In this document: one piece after another, positions 8,490 to 15,345 of the stretch | Numbering within the stretch: position 1 is the stretch's first letter | Layout: the number at the start of each line of letters is the position of its first letter | Assembly (NCBI GenBank): GCA_009775125.1 | Contig: VSPD01000033.1 | Span: forward strand, 1-32,852 | Direction of reading: 5' to 3' | Source: Muribaculaceae bacterium | GTDB taxonomy: Bacteria; Bacteroidota; Bacteroidia; Bacteroidales; Muribaculaceae | DNA length: 32,852 nt | Notes under the pieces: model-generated | The model's input: the letters and a program-made list of their open reading frames with translations, nothing else | What the model was told of the DNA's origin: nothing | The model's database searches: none | Made by a program: the position numbers and the translations under genes

Positions 8490-10055
8490 ATGAAAACTAA
8501 AAAACTATATACAGCAGCGGCAGCCGCAATCCTCTCCCTCGGAGCCGCATCCTGCTCCGACTTCCTCGAAGTCGACCCCAGCACCCAAGTCTCCGAAGTA
8601 GAATTCTACAAAACCGAGGAAGACATGCTCAAAGGCCTCTACGCCGTAATCAACGAAGTGCAGACACGCCTCCCCGAAGTCATGTCCTACTCATCACTCC
8701 TCTCCGACGAATCCGAAACAGGCGGCGGCCTCGGCGAAGGCATGTGGAAAGAATGGGTCGACCAATTCCAGTACACCCCCACCAACGCATTCGGAAAATG
8801 GGGCTACGGCTCATGGTGGAACGAATGGGACTTCGGCCTCTTCAACGGCGTAGTCGCAGCCAACCTCCTCATCGACAAACTCGACGCATCATCGCTCCCC
8901 GCCGAAATATCCGACCCCATGCGCGCCGAAGCCCGCTTCTACCGCGCCCTGTTCTACTACTACCTCTGGATGGGCTACGAAGAAATCCCCCTGCAAGAAC
9001 ACTACCTCACAGCCGACCAGATGTACTCCGTGCACCAGGGCACACGCCAGGAAGTCTACGAATTCATGCTCTCCGACCTCGCCCCTGAAATCATCAAAAA
9101 CCTCCCCGCGCGCCAATCCACAGTCCAGGGCCGCGTATGTCAGGAAGCAGCCAAGCTCCTCCGCGCCAAAATCATCCTCTTCCACCGCGACGCCGCCGCC
9201 TACCAGTCAGCCCTCGACGACCTCAAAAGCATGATCGGCGGATACATGACCCTCAACACCGACTTCCGCCTCCTCTGGCTCAAAGAAGGAGAATGGTGCC
9301 CCGAATCAATCTTCGAAGTATGCTATGCCGGCAACAACTCCGGCGAATCATTCGCCCTCTGCCACTCACTCTCCGGCCGCGGCATATCCGACCCCCGCTC
9401 CGCCGACCAGGGCGGCCTCTACGACGGATACGGACAAAACACCGTCCCCTCCACAGTAGTCCGCCGATGGGACGCCGCCGACACACGCCTCGAAGGCTCA
9501 ATCATCACCTATGAAGACGAAGCACGCAAAGTCGACGCACTCGTCGCCGCCGGCGAACTCCCCGCAGGCTCCAAATTCATCTGGTCCACCGAGCAAGAAA
9601 AATACGAAGGATTCGGCCACTACAAATACCACGCCCGCAAAGAATCCACATCAGCATCCAACCCCGGCTCCAACCACTACAACTCCTGGCGCCTCTTCCG
9701 CTACGCCGACGTGCTCCTCCTCGCCGCCGAACTCGACTGCCGCATCAAAAACGCCGGCACAGCCGACGCGCAGACATGGCTCGACATGATCCGCGACCGC
9801 GCATTCCAAGACAAAAACCACCGCGTCGAAATCAAAGGCAAATCACTCACCGCAGCACTCGACATCCTCTTCGAAGAACGCGGCCTCGAATTCTTCGACG
9901 AAATGCAACGCTGGTTTGACATCATGCGCTTCGACAAAGGCGTAGAACTCCTCGGCGACAAAGGCTTCACCGAAAAGCACCGCTACTTCCCCATCGACCA
10001 GACCGAAATCGACCGCTCCAACGGCGGCCTCCGCCAATCCCCCTCCTGGCGTTAA
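8490..10055 (+). CDS. susD: SusD/RagB-family starch-binding-like outer-membrane lipoprotein
   Basis: A 521-residue surface lipoprotein that pairs with SusC as the lid of the glycan importer. I chose ATG 8490 because it gives a clean lipoprotein signal, MKTKKLYTAAAAAILSLGA followed by ASC with lipid-modified C22. The in-frame ATG at 8451 would add 13 residues read from the 9-bp repeat array. Family features include SDFLEVDPSTQVSEVEFYKTEEDM, RAEARFYRALFYYYLWMGYEEIPL (the SusD RAEA-R motif), SWRLFRYADVLLLAAE (RYADVLL motif) and the C-terminal FFDEMQRWFDIMRF and YFPIDQTEIDRSNG. It directly follows susC. Only the substrate remains uncertain. Confidence 0.95.
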   Translation: MKTKKLYTAAAAAILSLGAASCSDFLEVDPSTQVSEVEFYKTEEDMLKGLYAVINEVQTRLPEVMSYSSLLSDESETGGGLGEGMWKEWVDQFQYTPTNAFGKWGYGSWWNEWDFGLFNGVVAANLLIDKLDASSLPAEISDPMRAEARFYRALFYYYLWMGYEEIPLQEHYLTADQMYSVHQGTRQEVYEFMLSDLAPEIIKNLPARQSTVQGRVCQEAAKLLRAKIILFHRDAAAYQSALDDLKSMIGGYMTLNTDFRLLWLKEGEWCPESIFEVCYAGNNSGESFALCHSLSGRGISDPRSADQGGLYDGYGQNTVPSTVVRRWDAADTRLEGSIITYEDEARKVDALVAAGELPAGSKFIWSTEQEKYEGFGHYKYHARKESTSASNPGSNHYNSWRLFRYADVLLLAAELDCRIKNAGTADAQTWLDMIRDRAFQDKNHRVEIKGKSLTAALDILFEERGLEFFDEMQRWFDIMRFDKGVELLGDKGFTEKHRYFPIDQTEIDRSNGGLRQSPSWR

Positions 10056-10065
10056 GAGGCAGGAA

Positions 10066-10084
10066 CACATGCCTCTGGCTTGTG
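10066..10084 (+). repeat. Intergenic hairpin repeat (CACAnGCC-GGCTTGTG family), copy 1
   Basis: CACATGCC-tct-GGCTTGTG forms an 8-bp stem with one T-T mismatch, preceded by AGGAA as in the other copies. It sits 10 bases after the susD stop and 6 bases before the first 10-bp array. It may help end or stabilise the susD transcript. Confidence 0.7.
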
Positions 10085-10090
10085 AAAAGC

Positions 10091-10150
10091 TCGACTTAAA
10101 TCGACTTAAATCGACTTAAATCGATATATCTCGATATAAATCGAAATAAA
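10091..10150 (+). repeat. 10-bp tandem array (TCGAnnTAAn), six units, after susD
   Basis: Six 10-base units follow each other without a gap: TCGACTTAAA three times, then TCGATATATC, TCGATATAAA and TCGAAATAAA. TCGA recurs exactly every 10 bases, about one helical turn. The hairpin lies just before it, and a terminator-like inverted repeat and the panC promoter follow. It is too short-period and spacer-free to be a CRISPR. Confidence 0.9.
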
Positions 10151-10194
10151 TCAAAAAAATCGCCCCCAAATAAATCCTAAATAATCCTAAATCC

Positions 10195-10232
10195 AATCGG
10201 ATTAAATCGGCCATCCCCGATTTAATCCGATT
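10195..10232 (+). terminator. Terminator-like inverted repeat between susD and panC
   Basis: A perfect 16-bp stem (10195-10210 with 10217-10232, core CGGATTAAATCGG) encloses a 6-base loop and is followed by TCTCATTC. It has no long U-tract, so intrinsic termination is plausible but not certain. A closely related inverted repeat with a compensatory base change lies at 17000-17032, likewise after a TCGA array. Confidence 0.6.
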
Positions 10233-10256
10233 TCTCATTCCCCCCGCTCAAAAAAT

Positions 10257-10287
10257 TTTCACAATCCAAAAAAAATACCTACCTTTG
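10257..10287 (+). promoter_or_regulatory. Bacteroidetes-type promoter for panC
   Basis: The -7 element TACCTTTG (10280-10287) matches TAnnTTTG. About 19 bases upstream is TTTTC (10256-10260), an imperfect -33 element. It predicts a transcription start near 10292 and a short leader before the ATG at 10310. It lies just downstream of the terminator-like repeat, so the housekeeping block probably starts a new transcript here. Confidence 0.7.
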
Positions 10288-10309
10288 CGCCCAAACATAC
10301 GTTTTGGAA

Positions 10310-11149
10310 ATGGAAATAATAAAATCCGTAAAAAAACTGCGCGAAATCACAGCCCAAGCCCGCGACAAAGGCCTGTCAATCGGGCTTGTACCCACAATGG
10401 GAGCACTCCACGACGGACACATATCACTCGTCGACCGCGCCCGTAGCGAAAACGACATCGTCGTCGTAAGCGTATTCGTCAACCCCACACAATTCAACAA
10501 CCCCGACGACCTGCGCACCTACCCGCGTACCGAAGAAGCCGACTGCCGGCGCCTCGCCGACGCACGCGTCGACTACGCCTTCATCCCCACCGTCGAAGAA
10601 ATATACCCCGAGCCCGACACACGCGTCTTCGACCTCGGCCCCGTAGCCCAAGTCATGGAAGGAGCAATGCGTCCCGGCCACTTCAACGGCGTGGCCCAGA
10701 TCGTAAGCCGCCTGTTCGACATAGTCCGCCCCCACCGGGCCTACTTCGGCGAAAAAGACTTCCAGCAAATCGCCGTAATCCGCCGCATGGTAGCCACCGA
10801 AGGCTTCGACATCCAAATCATCGACTGCCCCATCAAGCGCGAGCCCGACGGCCTCGCCCTCTCCTCGCGCAACGTCCGTCTCACCCCCGCCCATCGCGCC
10901 GAAGCCCCCAAAATCCACGCCATCCTCGCAGCATCCGTCGCCGACCGCGCCACCAAAACCGTAGCACAAGTCACCGCCGACGTCATAGCCGCCATCGACG
11001 CCTCACCCCTGATGGAAACCGAATACTACCAAATCGTCGACCCCGTCACCCTTCAGCCCGTCACATCCTGGGCCGACACCCCCCACCCCGTCGGCTGCGT
11101 CACCGTCTGGTGCGGCGACGTCCGCCTCATCGACAACATCAAATATTAG
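10310..11149 (+). CDS. panC: Pantothenate synthetase
   Basis: A 279-residue cytoplasmic enzyme that joins pantoate and beta-alanine, using ATP, to make pantothenate. Family motifs are GLVPTMGALHDGHISLV (with the HxGH-type nucleotide site), VVSVFVNPTQFNNPDDL, FNGVAQIVSRLFDIVRPHRAYFGEKDFQQ and SSRNVRL. Length matches the usual 280 or so. I chose the ATG at 10310; a TTG two codons earlier (10304) is possible but less likely. A promoter lies just upstream. panD, which supplies beta-alanine, follows 169 bases later with a repeat module between them. Confidence 0.95.
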   Translation: MEIIKSVKKLREITAQARDKGLSIGLVPTMGALHDGHISLVDRARSENDIVVVSVFVNPTQFNNPDDLRTYPRTEEADCRRLADARVDYAFIPTVEEIYPEPDTRVFDLGPVAQVMEGAMRPGHFNGVAQIVSRLFDIVRPHRAYFGEKDFQQIAVIRRMVATEGFDIQIIDCPIKREPDGLALSSRNVRLTPAHRAEAPKIHAILAASVADRATKTVAQVTADVIAAIDASPLMETEYYQIVDPVTLQPVTSWADTPHPVGCVTVWCGDVRLIDNIKY

Positions 11150-11155
11150 GACCGT

Positions 11156-11209
11156 GCAGGAACACTAACCGCGAAGCGCTTTGCAAAGCAAAGAACCCTC
11201 CGGCTTGTG
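11156..11209 (+). repeat. Interrupted intergenic hairpin repeat, copy 2
   Basis: The usual start GCAGGAACAC (11156-11165) and end CCTCCGGCTTGTG (11197-11209) are present, but about 31 bases containing the palindrome GCTTTGCAAAGC replace the few bases normally between them. The stem of the standard hairpin is therefore broken. It lies between the panC stop and the second 10-bp array. Confidence 0.6.
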
Positions 11210-11216
11210 AAAAAAA

Positions 11217-11276
11217 TCGGCCTAAATCGATTTAAATCGACTTATCTCGATATCCCTCGAAATCCCTCGACTTAAT
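11217..11276 (+). repeat. 10-bp tandem array (TCGAnnTAAn), six units, after panC
   Basis: Six units of exactly 10 bases: TCGGCCTAAA, TCGATTTAAA, TCGACTTATC, TCGATATCCC, TCGAAATCCC, TCGACTTAAT. The register is perfect although the last six bases of the unit vary. It ends 42 bases before the panD start codon. Confidence 0.9.
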
Positions 11277-11318
11277 ACCCTTCCCCAACTTCTAACCCCT
11301 TCCCAACACCCCATCCCG

Positions 11319-11669
11319 ATGACAATCGAAGTCCTAAAATCAAAAATCCACCGCGTCACCGTCACCGAGGCGCGGCTCGACTACATCGGCAGCATCACCA
11401 TCGACTCCCTCCTCCTCGAGGCAGCCAACATACTCCCCGGCGAGCGCGTCTACATCGTCAACAACAACAACGGCCAAAGGCTCGACACATACACAATCCC
11501 CGGCGAGCCCGGCTCAGGCACAATATGCCTCAACGGAGCAGCCGCCCGCCTCGTCCAGCCCGGCGACATCGTCATAATCATGGCCTACGCCTCCATGACA
11601 CCCGAAGAAGCGCGCACATTCCGCCCCTCCGTCATCTTCCCCGACACCGCCACCAACCTCCTCAAATAA
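11319..11669 (+). CDS. panD: Aspartate 1-decarboxylase proenzyme
   Basis: A 116-residue pyruvoyl-dependent enzyme that decarboxylates aspartate to beta-alanine for pantothenate synthesis. The proenzyme self-cleaves at the conserved Gly24-Ser25 bond in DYIGSITID to form the pyruvoyl group on the Ser. Other family motifs are KSKIHRVTVTEA, ERVYIVNNNNGQRLDTYTI, GTICLNGAAARLVQPGDIVIIMAYA. Length fits the family. It lies directly downstream of panC, so the two last branches of pantothenate synthesis are adjacent. Confidence 0.96.
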   Translation: MTIEVLKSKIHRVTVTEARLDYIGSITIDSLLLEAANILPGERVYIVNNNNGQRLDTYTIPGEPGSGTICLNGAAARLVQPGDIVIIMAYASMTPEEARTFRPSVIFPDTATNLLK

Positions 11670-11677
11670 AGCAGGAA

Positions 11678-11696
11678 CGCGAGCCTCCGGCTTGCG
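11678..11696 (+). repeat. Intergenic hairpin repeat, copy 3 (compensated stem)
   Basis: CGCGAGCC-tcc-GGCTTGCG keeps the stem of the common copy CACAAGCC/GGCTTGTG by a paired change (A-T to G-C) at the second stem position and a G-U wobble at the fourth. It lies 8 bases after the panD stop. Confidence 0.75.
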
Positions 11697-11701
11697 ACAA
11701 A

Positions 11702-11761
11702 TCGACCTCCCTCGATATCCCTCGACATAAATCGACATCTATCGACATAAATCGACATAAA
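11702..11761 (+). repeat. 10-bp tandem array (TCGAnnTAAn), six units, after panD
   Basis: Six 10-base units: TCGACCTCCC, TCGATATCCC, TCGACATAAA, TCGACATCTA and TCGACATAAA twice. It ends 25 bases before the ffh start codon, so it must lie in the ffh leader if the gene is transcribed from upstream. Confidence 0.9.
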
Positions 11762-11786
11762 TCACCCTCCAAACTCCCCAACTCCC

Positions 11787-13127
11787 ATGTTTGAAAACCT
11801 CAGCGAACGCCTCGAGCGAAGCTTTAAAATACTCAAAGGACAAGGCAAAATCACCGAAATCAACGTTGCCGAAACCCTCAAAGACGTACGCCGCGCCCTA
11901 ATCGAAGCCGACGTCAACTACAAAGTAGCCAAGACATTCGTCGACCAAGTAAAACAAAAAGCACTCGGCCAGAACGTCCTCACAGCCATCAAGCCCTCCG
12001 AACTGATGGTAAAAATCGTCCACGACGAACTCGCCGCACTCATGGGCTCCGAAGCCGCCGGCCTCAACCTCAAAGGCCGCCCCGCCATAATCCTCATGTC
12101 AGGCCTCCAAGGCTCCGGTAAAACAACATTCACCGGCAAACTCGCAAAAAAACTCAAATCCGAGAAAGCCATGCGGCCCCTGCTCGTCGCCTGCGACGTC
12201 TACCGTCCCGCAGCCATCGACCAGCTCAAAGTCCTCGCCCAATCAATCGACGTGCCCGTCTACACCGAAGACGGCAACAAAAACCCCGTCGAAATCGCCC
12301 TCCACGCCATAAAATACGCAAAAGAACACCAGCACGACCTCGTCATCATCGACACCGCCGGACGCCTCGCCGTCGACGAAGAAATGATGCAAGAAATCGA
12401 AGCAATCAAACGCGCCGTCAACCCCGACGAAACACTCTTCGTCGTCGACTCAATGACCGGCCAGGACGCCGTAAACACCGCCAAAACCTTCAACGAGCGC
12501 CTCGACTTCGACGGCGTCGTCCTTACAAAACTCGACGGCGACGCACGAGGCGGCGCAGCCCTCTCAATACGCACAGTCGTCACCAAGCCCATCAAATTCA
12601 TCGGTACAGGCGAATCCCTCGAAGGCATCGACGTATTCCACCCCGCCCGCATGGCCGACCGAATCCTCGGCATGGGCGACATCGTGTCACTCGTCGAACG
12701 CGCACAGCAGCAATTCGACGAAAAAGAAGCCGAGAAACTCGCCGAAAAACTCCGCAAAAACCAATTCACCTTCGACGACTTCCTCCGCCAGATACAGCAA
12801 ATCAAAAAAATGGGCAACATCAAAGACCTTGCCTCAATGATACCCGGCGTCGGAAAAGCAATCAAAGACATGGACATCGACAACTCAGCCTTCAAATCCA
12901 TCGAAGCCATCATCTACTCCATGACACCCTACGAGCGCACCCATCCCGAAGTAATCAAAGGCACACGTCGCGCCCGCATAGCAAAAGGCTCCGGCACCAA
13001 CGTAGAAGAAGTCAACCGCCTCCTCAAGCAATTCGAGCAAACGCGCAAAATGATGCACATGGTCTCCAACGTCAAAAACCCCGCCAAGCTCATGCGCCAA
13101 ATGAAACAGCAGCAACGTCGCCGGTAG
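11787..13127 (+). CDS. ffh: Signal recognition particle protein Ffh
   Basis: A 446-residue SRP54-type GTPase that binds signal sequences and 4.5S RNA and docks with FtsY at the membrane. The N domain (about 1-90) has the typical ALLEADVNYKVAK-like helix (here ALIEADVNYKVAKTFV). The G domain shows the P-loop GLQGSGKTT (residues 106-114, K112), DVYRPAAIDQLK, IDTAGR and TKLDGDARGGAALS. The methionine-rich M domain from about 300 holds FLRQIQQIKKMGN, SMIPG and the RNA-binding RRARIAKGSGTNVEEVNRLLKQFEQ. Length is normal. The stop codon TAG is followed at once by the GGAACACAAG hairpin repeat. Confidence 0.97.
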   Translation: MFENLSERLERSFKILKGQGKITEINVAETLKDVRRALIEADVNYKVAKTFVDQVKQKALGQNVLTAIKPSELMVKIVHDELAALMGSEAAGLNLKGRPAIILMSGLQGSGKTTFTGKLAKKLKSEKAMRPLLVACDVYRPAAIDQLKVLAQSIDVPVYTEDGNKNPVEIALHAIKYAKEHQHDLVIIDTAGRLAVDEEMMQEIEAIKRAVNPDETLFVVDSMTGQDAVNTAKTFNERLDFDGVVLTKLDGDARGGAALSIRTVVTKPIKFIGTGESLEGIDVFHPARMADRILGMGDIVSLVERAQQQFDEKEAEKLAEKLRKNQFTFDDFLRQIQQIKKMGNIKDLASMIPGVGKAIKDMDIDNSAFKSIEAIIYSMTPYERTHPEVIKGTRRARIAKGSGTNVEEVNRLLKQFEQTRKMMHMVSNVKNPAKLMRQMKQQQRRR

Positions 13128-13130
13128 GAA

Positions 13131-13149
13131 CACAAGCCTCCGGCTTGTG
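13131..13149 (+). repeat. Intergenic hairpin repeat, copy 4 (perfect)
   Basis: CACAAGCC-tcc-GGCTTGTG is a perfect 8-bp stem with a 3-base loop, three bases after the ffh stop codon and 6 bases before the next TCGA array. Confidence 0.8.
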
Positions 13150-13155
13150 CCCCCC

Positions 13156-13240
13156 TCGACCTAACTCGAAATAATTCGATATAATTCGATATCCCTCGCT
13201 TCGATATAACTCGACATAATTCGACTTAACTCGACATAAA
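13156..13240 (+). repeat. 10-bp tandem array (TCGAnnTAAn), eight full units plus one half unit, after ffh
   Basis: Four 10-base units (13156-13195), a 5-base half unit TCGCT (13196-13200), then four more 10-base units (13201-13240). Typical units are TCGACATAAT and TCGATATAAC. The half unit shifts the helical phase by half a turn. The array ends 18 bases before the folD start codon. Confidence 0.9.
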
Positions 13241-13258
13241 TCGCAAAAAAATCCCCCC

Positions 13259-14134
13259 ATGACACTCATCGACGGAAAAAAAATCTCCGACCAAATAAAA
13301 GCCGAAATCGCCGCCCAAGTCGAGCAAATGCTCGCCGACGGCAAAAAGCGCCCCCACCTCGCCGCCATCCTCGTCGGACACGACGGCGGCTCCGAAACCT
13401 ACGTAGCCCACAAAGTAAAAGCCTGCGAGCAATGCGGATTCAAATCCACGCTCATCCGCTTCGAAGACAACATCACCGAGCAGACACTCCTCGACCAAAT
13501 CGCCGCCCTCAACGCCGACCCCGACATCGACGGATTCATCGTCCAGCTCCCCCTCCCCCGCCACATCAGCGAGCAAAAAATCATCGAAGCCATCGACCCC
13601 GCCAAAGACGTCGACGGATTCCATCCCCAAAACGTAGGGCGCATGGCCATCGGCCTCCCCTGCTTCCTCTCAGCCACACCCGCAGGCATCATCGAACTCC
13701 TCGCCCGCTACAACATCGACACCCGGGGCAAACACTGCGTAGTCCTCGGCCGCTCCAACATCGTCGGCAAACCCGTTGCCACTCTCATGATGCAAAAAGC
13801 AGCCCCCGGCAACGCCACCGTCACCGTCTGCCACAGCGCCACACCCAACATCGCCGAAATCACCCGCCAGGCCGACATCATCATCGCAGCCCTCGGCCAG
13901 CCCGGATTCGTCACCGCCGACATGGTCAAAGACGGAGCCGTAATCATCGACGTAGGCACAACACGCGTCCCCGACCCCACACGCAAAAGCGGCTTCCGCC
14001 TCCGCGGCGACGTCGACTTCGACAACGTAGCCCCCCGCTGCTCCTACATCACCCCCGTTCCCGGCGGCGTCGGCCCCATGACCATCGTCTCCCTCATGAA
14101 AAACACCCTCCAGGCCGCCCAAGCAAAAAATTAG
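13259..14134 (+). CDS. folD: Bifunctional methylenetetrahydrofolate dehydrogenase/cyclohydrolase
   Basis: A 291-residue cytoplasmic enzyme that interconverts methylene-, methenyl- and formyl-tetrahydrofolate with NADP(H). Motifs seen are SETYVAHKVKACEQCG (catalytic Y48 and K52), DGFIVQLPLPRHI, KDVDGFHPQNVG, the nucleotide-binding VVLGRSNIVGKPVA, ADIIIAALGQPGFV and the C-terminal TPVPGGVGPMTI. Length is usual for FolD. It follows ffh with only the hairpin and array module between them. Confidence 0.97.
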   Translation: MTLIDGKKISDQIKAEIAAQVEQMLADGKKRPHLAAILVGHDGGSETYVAHKVKACEQCGFKSTLIRFEDNITEQTLLDQIAALNADPDIDGFIVQLPLPRHISEQKIIEAIDPAKDVDGFHPQNVGRMAIGLPCFLSATPAGIIELLARYNIDTRGKHCVVLGRSNIVGKPVATLMMQKAAPGNATVTVCHSATPNIAEITRQADIIIAALGQPGFVTADMVKDGAVIIDVGTTRVPDPTRKSGFRLRGDVDFDNVAPRCSYITPVPGGVGPMTIVSLMKNTLQAAQAKN

Positions 14135-14154
14135 AAACACAAACCCGGCAGGAA

Positions 14155-14173
14155 CACAAGCCTCCGGCTTGTG
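14155..14173 (+). repeat. Intergenic hairpin repeat, copy 5 (perfect)
   Basis: CACAAGCC-tcc-GGCTTGTG with the common leader GCAGGAA. It lies 20 bases after the folD stop and 8 bases before the next array. A partial second copy of its start (AGAAACACAAAC, near 14133) precedes it. Confidence 0.8.
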
Positions 14174-14181
14174 AAAAGCCC

Positions 14182-14241
14182 TCGACTTAAATCGACATAA
14201 CTCGACATAACTCGAAATAAATCGAAATAACTCGACATAAC
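14182..14241 (+). repeat. 10-bp tandem array (TCGAnnTAAn), six units, after folD
   Basis: Six 10-base units: TCGACTTAAA, TCGACATAAC twice, TCGAAATAAA, TCGAAATAAC, TCGACATAAC. It ends only 11 bases before the next start codon, so it occupies the position where ribosome-recruiting sequence would be. Confidence 0.9.
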
Positions 14242-14252
14242 TCGCCTAAAAA

Positions 14253-15299
14253 ATGTCCCCCGTCGTCCAGCTCATATTCAAGATAGCCTGCTCACTCCAG
14301 CAGGCTACCCTCATATTCGCCGGCGACGCCATGATGCACCAAGGCCAGATCGACGCCGCCCGACAGCCCGACGGCACATACGCCTACACCCCCTGCTTCG
14401 ACGCGATAGCCCCCCAAGTCCGCGCCGCCGACCTCGCCGTCGTCAACCTCGAGACACCCGTCTCACCGCCTCCCTACGCCGGCTACCCCTGCTTCAACGC
14501 ACCCGCTGCCTACCTCGACGCACTCGCCCACGCAGGATTCGACCTCTTCCTCACAGCCAACAACCACACCCTCGACCGCCGCGACCGAGGCCTCCGCGCC
14601 ACACTCGACTCCCTCGACGCCCGCGGCCTCGCCCACATAGGCACCTATCGCAACGCCGAACACCGCCGCCAAGCCATCCCCAGCATCCACACCGTCAACG
14701 GCTTCCGCATCGGATTCCTCAACTACACCTACGGCACCAACGGCATCACCCTCCGCTCCGACGCCGTCGTCGACTACATCGACCCACAAAAAATCCGCGC
14801 CGACATCGCCGCCACACGCGCCGCCGGAGCCGAAATAATCTGCGCCGCCATGCACTGGGGCAACGAATACCAGCTCCTCCCCAACCCCACCCAGCGCAAC
14901 CTCGCCGACAGCCTCCGGTCATGGGGCGCCGACCTCATCATCGGAGCACACCCCCACGTCATCCAGCCCATGGAAATGCGCGCCGACACCACAGGCCGCA
15001 AAACCCTCGTCGTCTACTCCCTGGGCAACCTCATATCAAACATGCGCACACGCGACACACGCGGAGGCGCCCTCGCCACAGTCACCCTGCGGCGCGACAC
15101 CCTCGGCCGCGCCCGCGTCGACACAGCCGCATACACCCTCACCTTCACCCTCCCCCCCGGAGCAGGCCGGCGAAGCTACACCCTCGTCCACCCCGACAGC
15201 TGCCCCGACCCCCGCTGGCAGCCCCACGCCAAAGCCTTCGCCGCCACAGCCCGCGACATCTTCCGCCGCCACAACCGCTCCGTCCCCGAAAAAAATTAA
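14253..15299 (+). CDS. CapA family protein (metallophosphatase-like)
   Basis: A 348-residue protein of the CapA/PgsA family, a metallophosphatase-related fold named for poly-gamma-glutamate capsule formation; most bacterial members have no defined substrate. Motifs are ATLIFAGDAMMHQGQID, ADLAVVNLETPVS, FDLFLTANNHTLDRRDRG, EIICAAMHWGNEYQLLPN, GADLIIGAHPHVIQPME and LVVYSLGNLISNM. The N-terminus (VVQLIFKIACSLQQATLIF) is weakly hydrophobic with no clear cleavage site, so export is uncertain. No other polyglutamate genes are nearby. It is the only gene in this block followed by a 9-bp array in place of the hairpin and 10-bp array. Confidence 0.85.
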   Translation: MSPVVQLIFKIACSLQQATLIFAGDAMMHQGQIDAARQPDGTYAYTPCFDAIAPQVRAADLAVVNLETPVSPPPYAGYPCFNAPAAYLDALAHAGFDLFLTANNHTLDRRDRGLRATLDSLDARGLAHIGTYRNAEHRRQAIPSIHTVNGFRIGFLNYTYGTNGITLRSDAVVDYIDPQKIRADIAATRAAGAEIICAAMHWGNEYQLLPNPTQRNLADSLRSWGADLIIGAHPHVIQPMEMRADTTGRKTLVVYSLGNLISNMRTRDTRGGALATVTLRRDTLGRARVDTAAYTLTFTLPPGAGRRSYTLVHPDSCPDPRWQPHAKAFAATARDIFRRHNRSVPEKN

Positions 15300-15331
15300 A
15301 GACCTTAAAGTCCTTAAAGACCTTAACGACC
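15296..15331 (+). repeat. 9-bp tandem array (TTAAAGNCC), four units, before guaA
   Basis: Units TTAAAGACC, TTAAAGTCC, TTAAAGACC and TTAACGACC run from inside the capA stop codon to 15 bases before the guaA start. The capA stop TAA (15297-15299) is part of the first unit. Confidence 0.85.
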
Positions 15332-15345
15332 TTATACAATAAAGT

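Noticed and set aside
10304..10309. TTG start for panC
   Set aside because: An ATG two codons later fits the family start and lies equally well behind the promoter.
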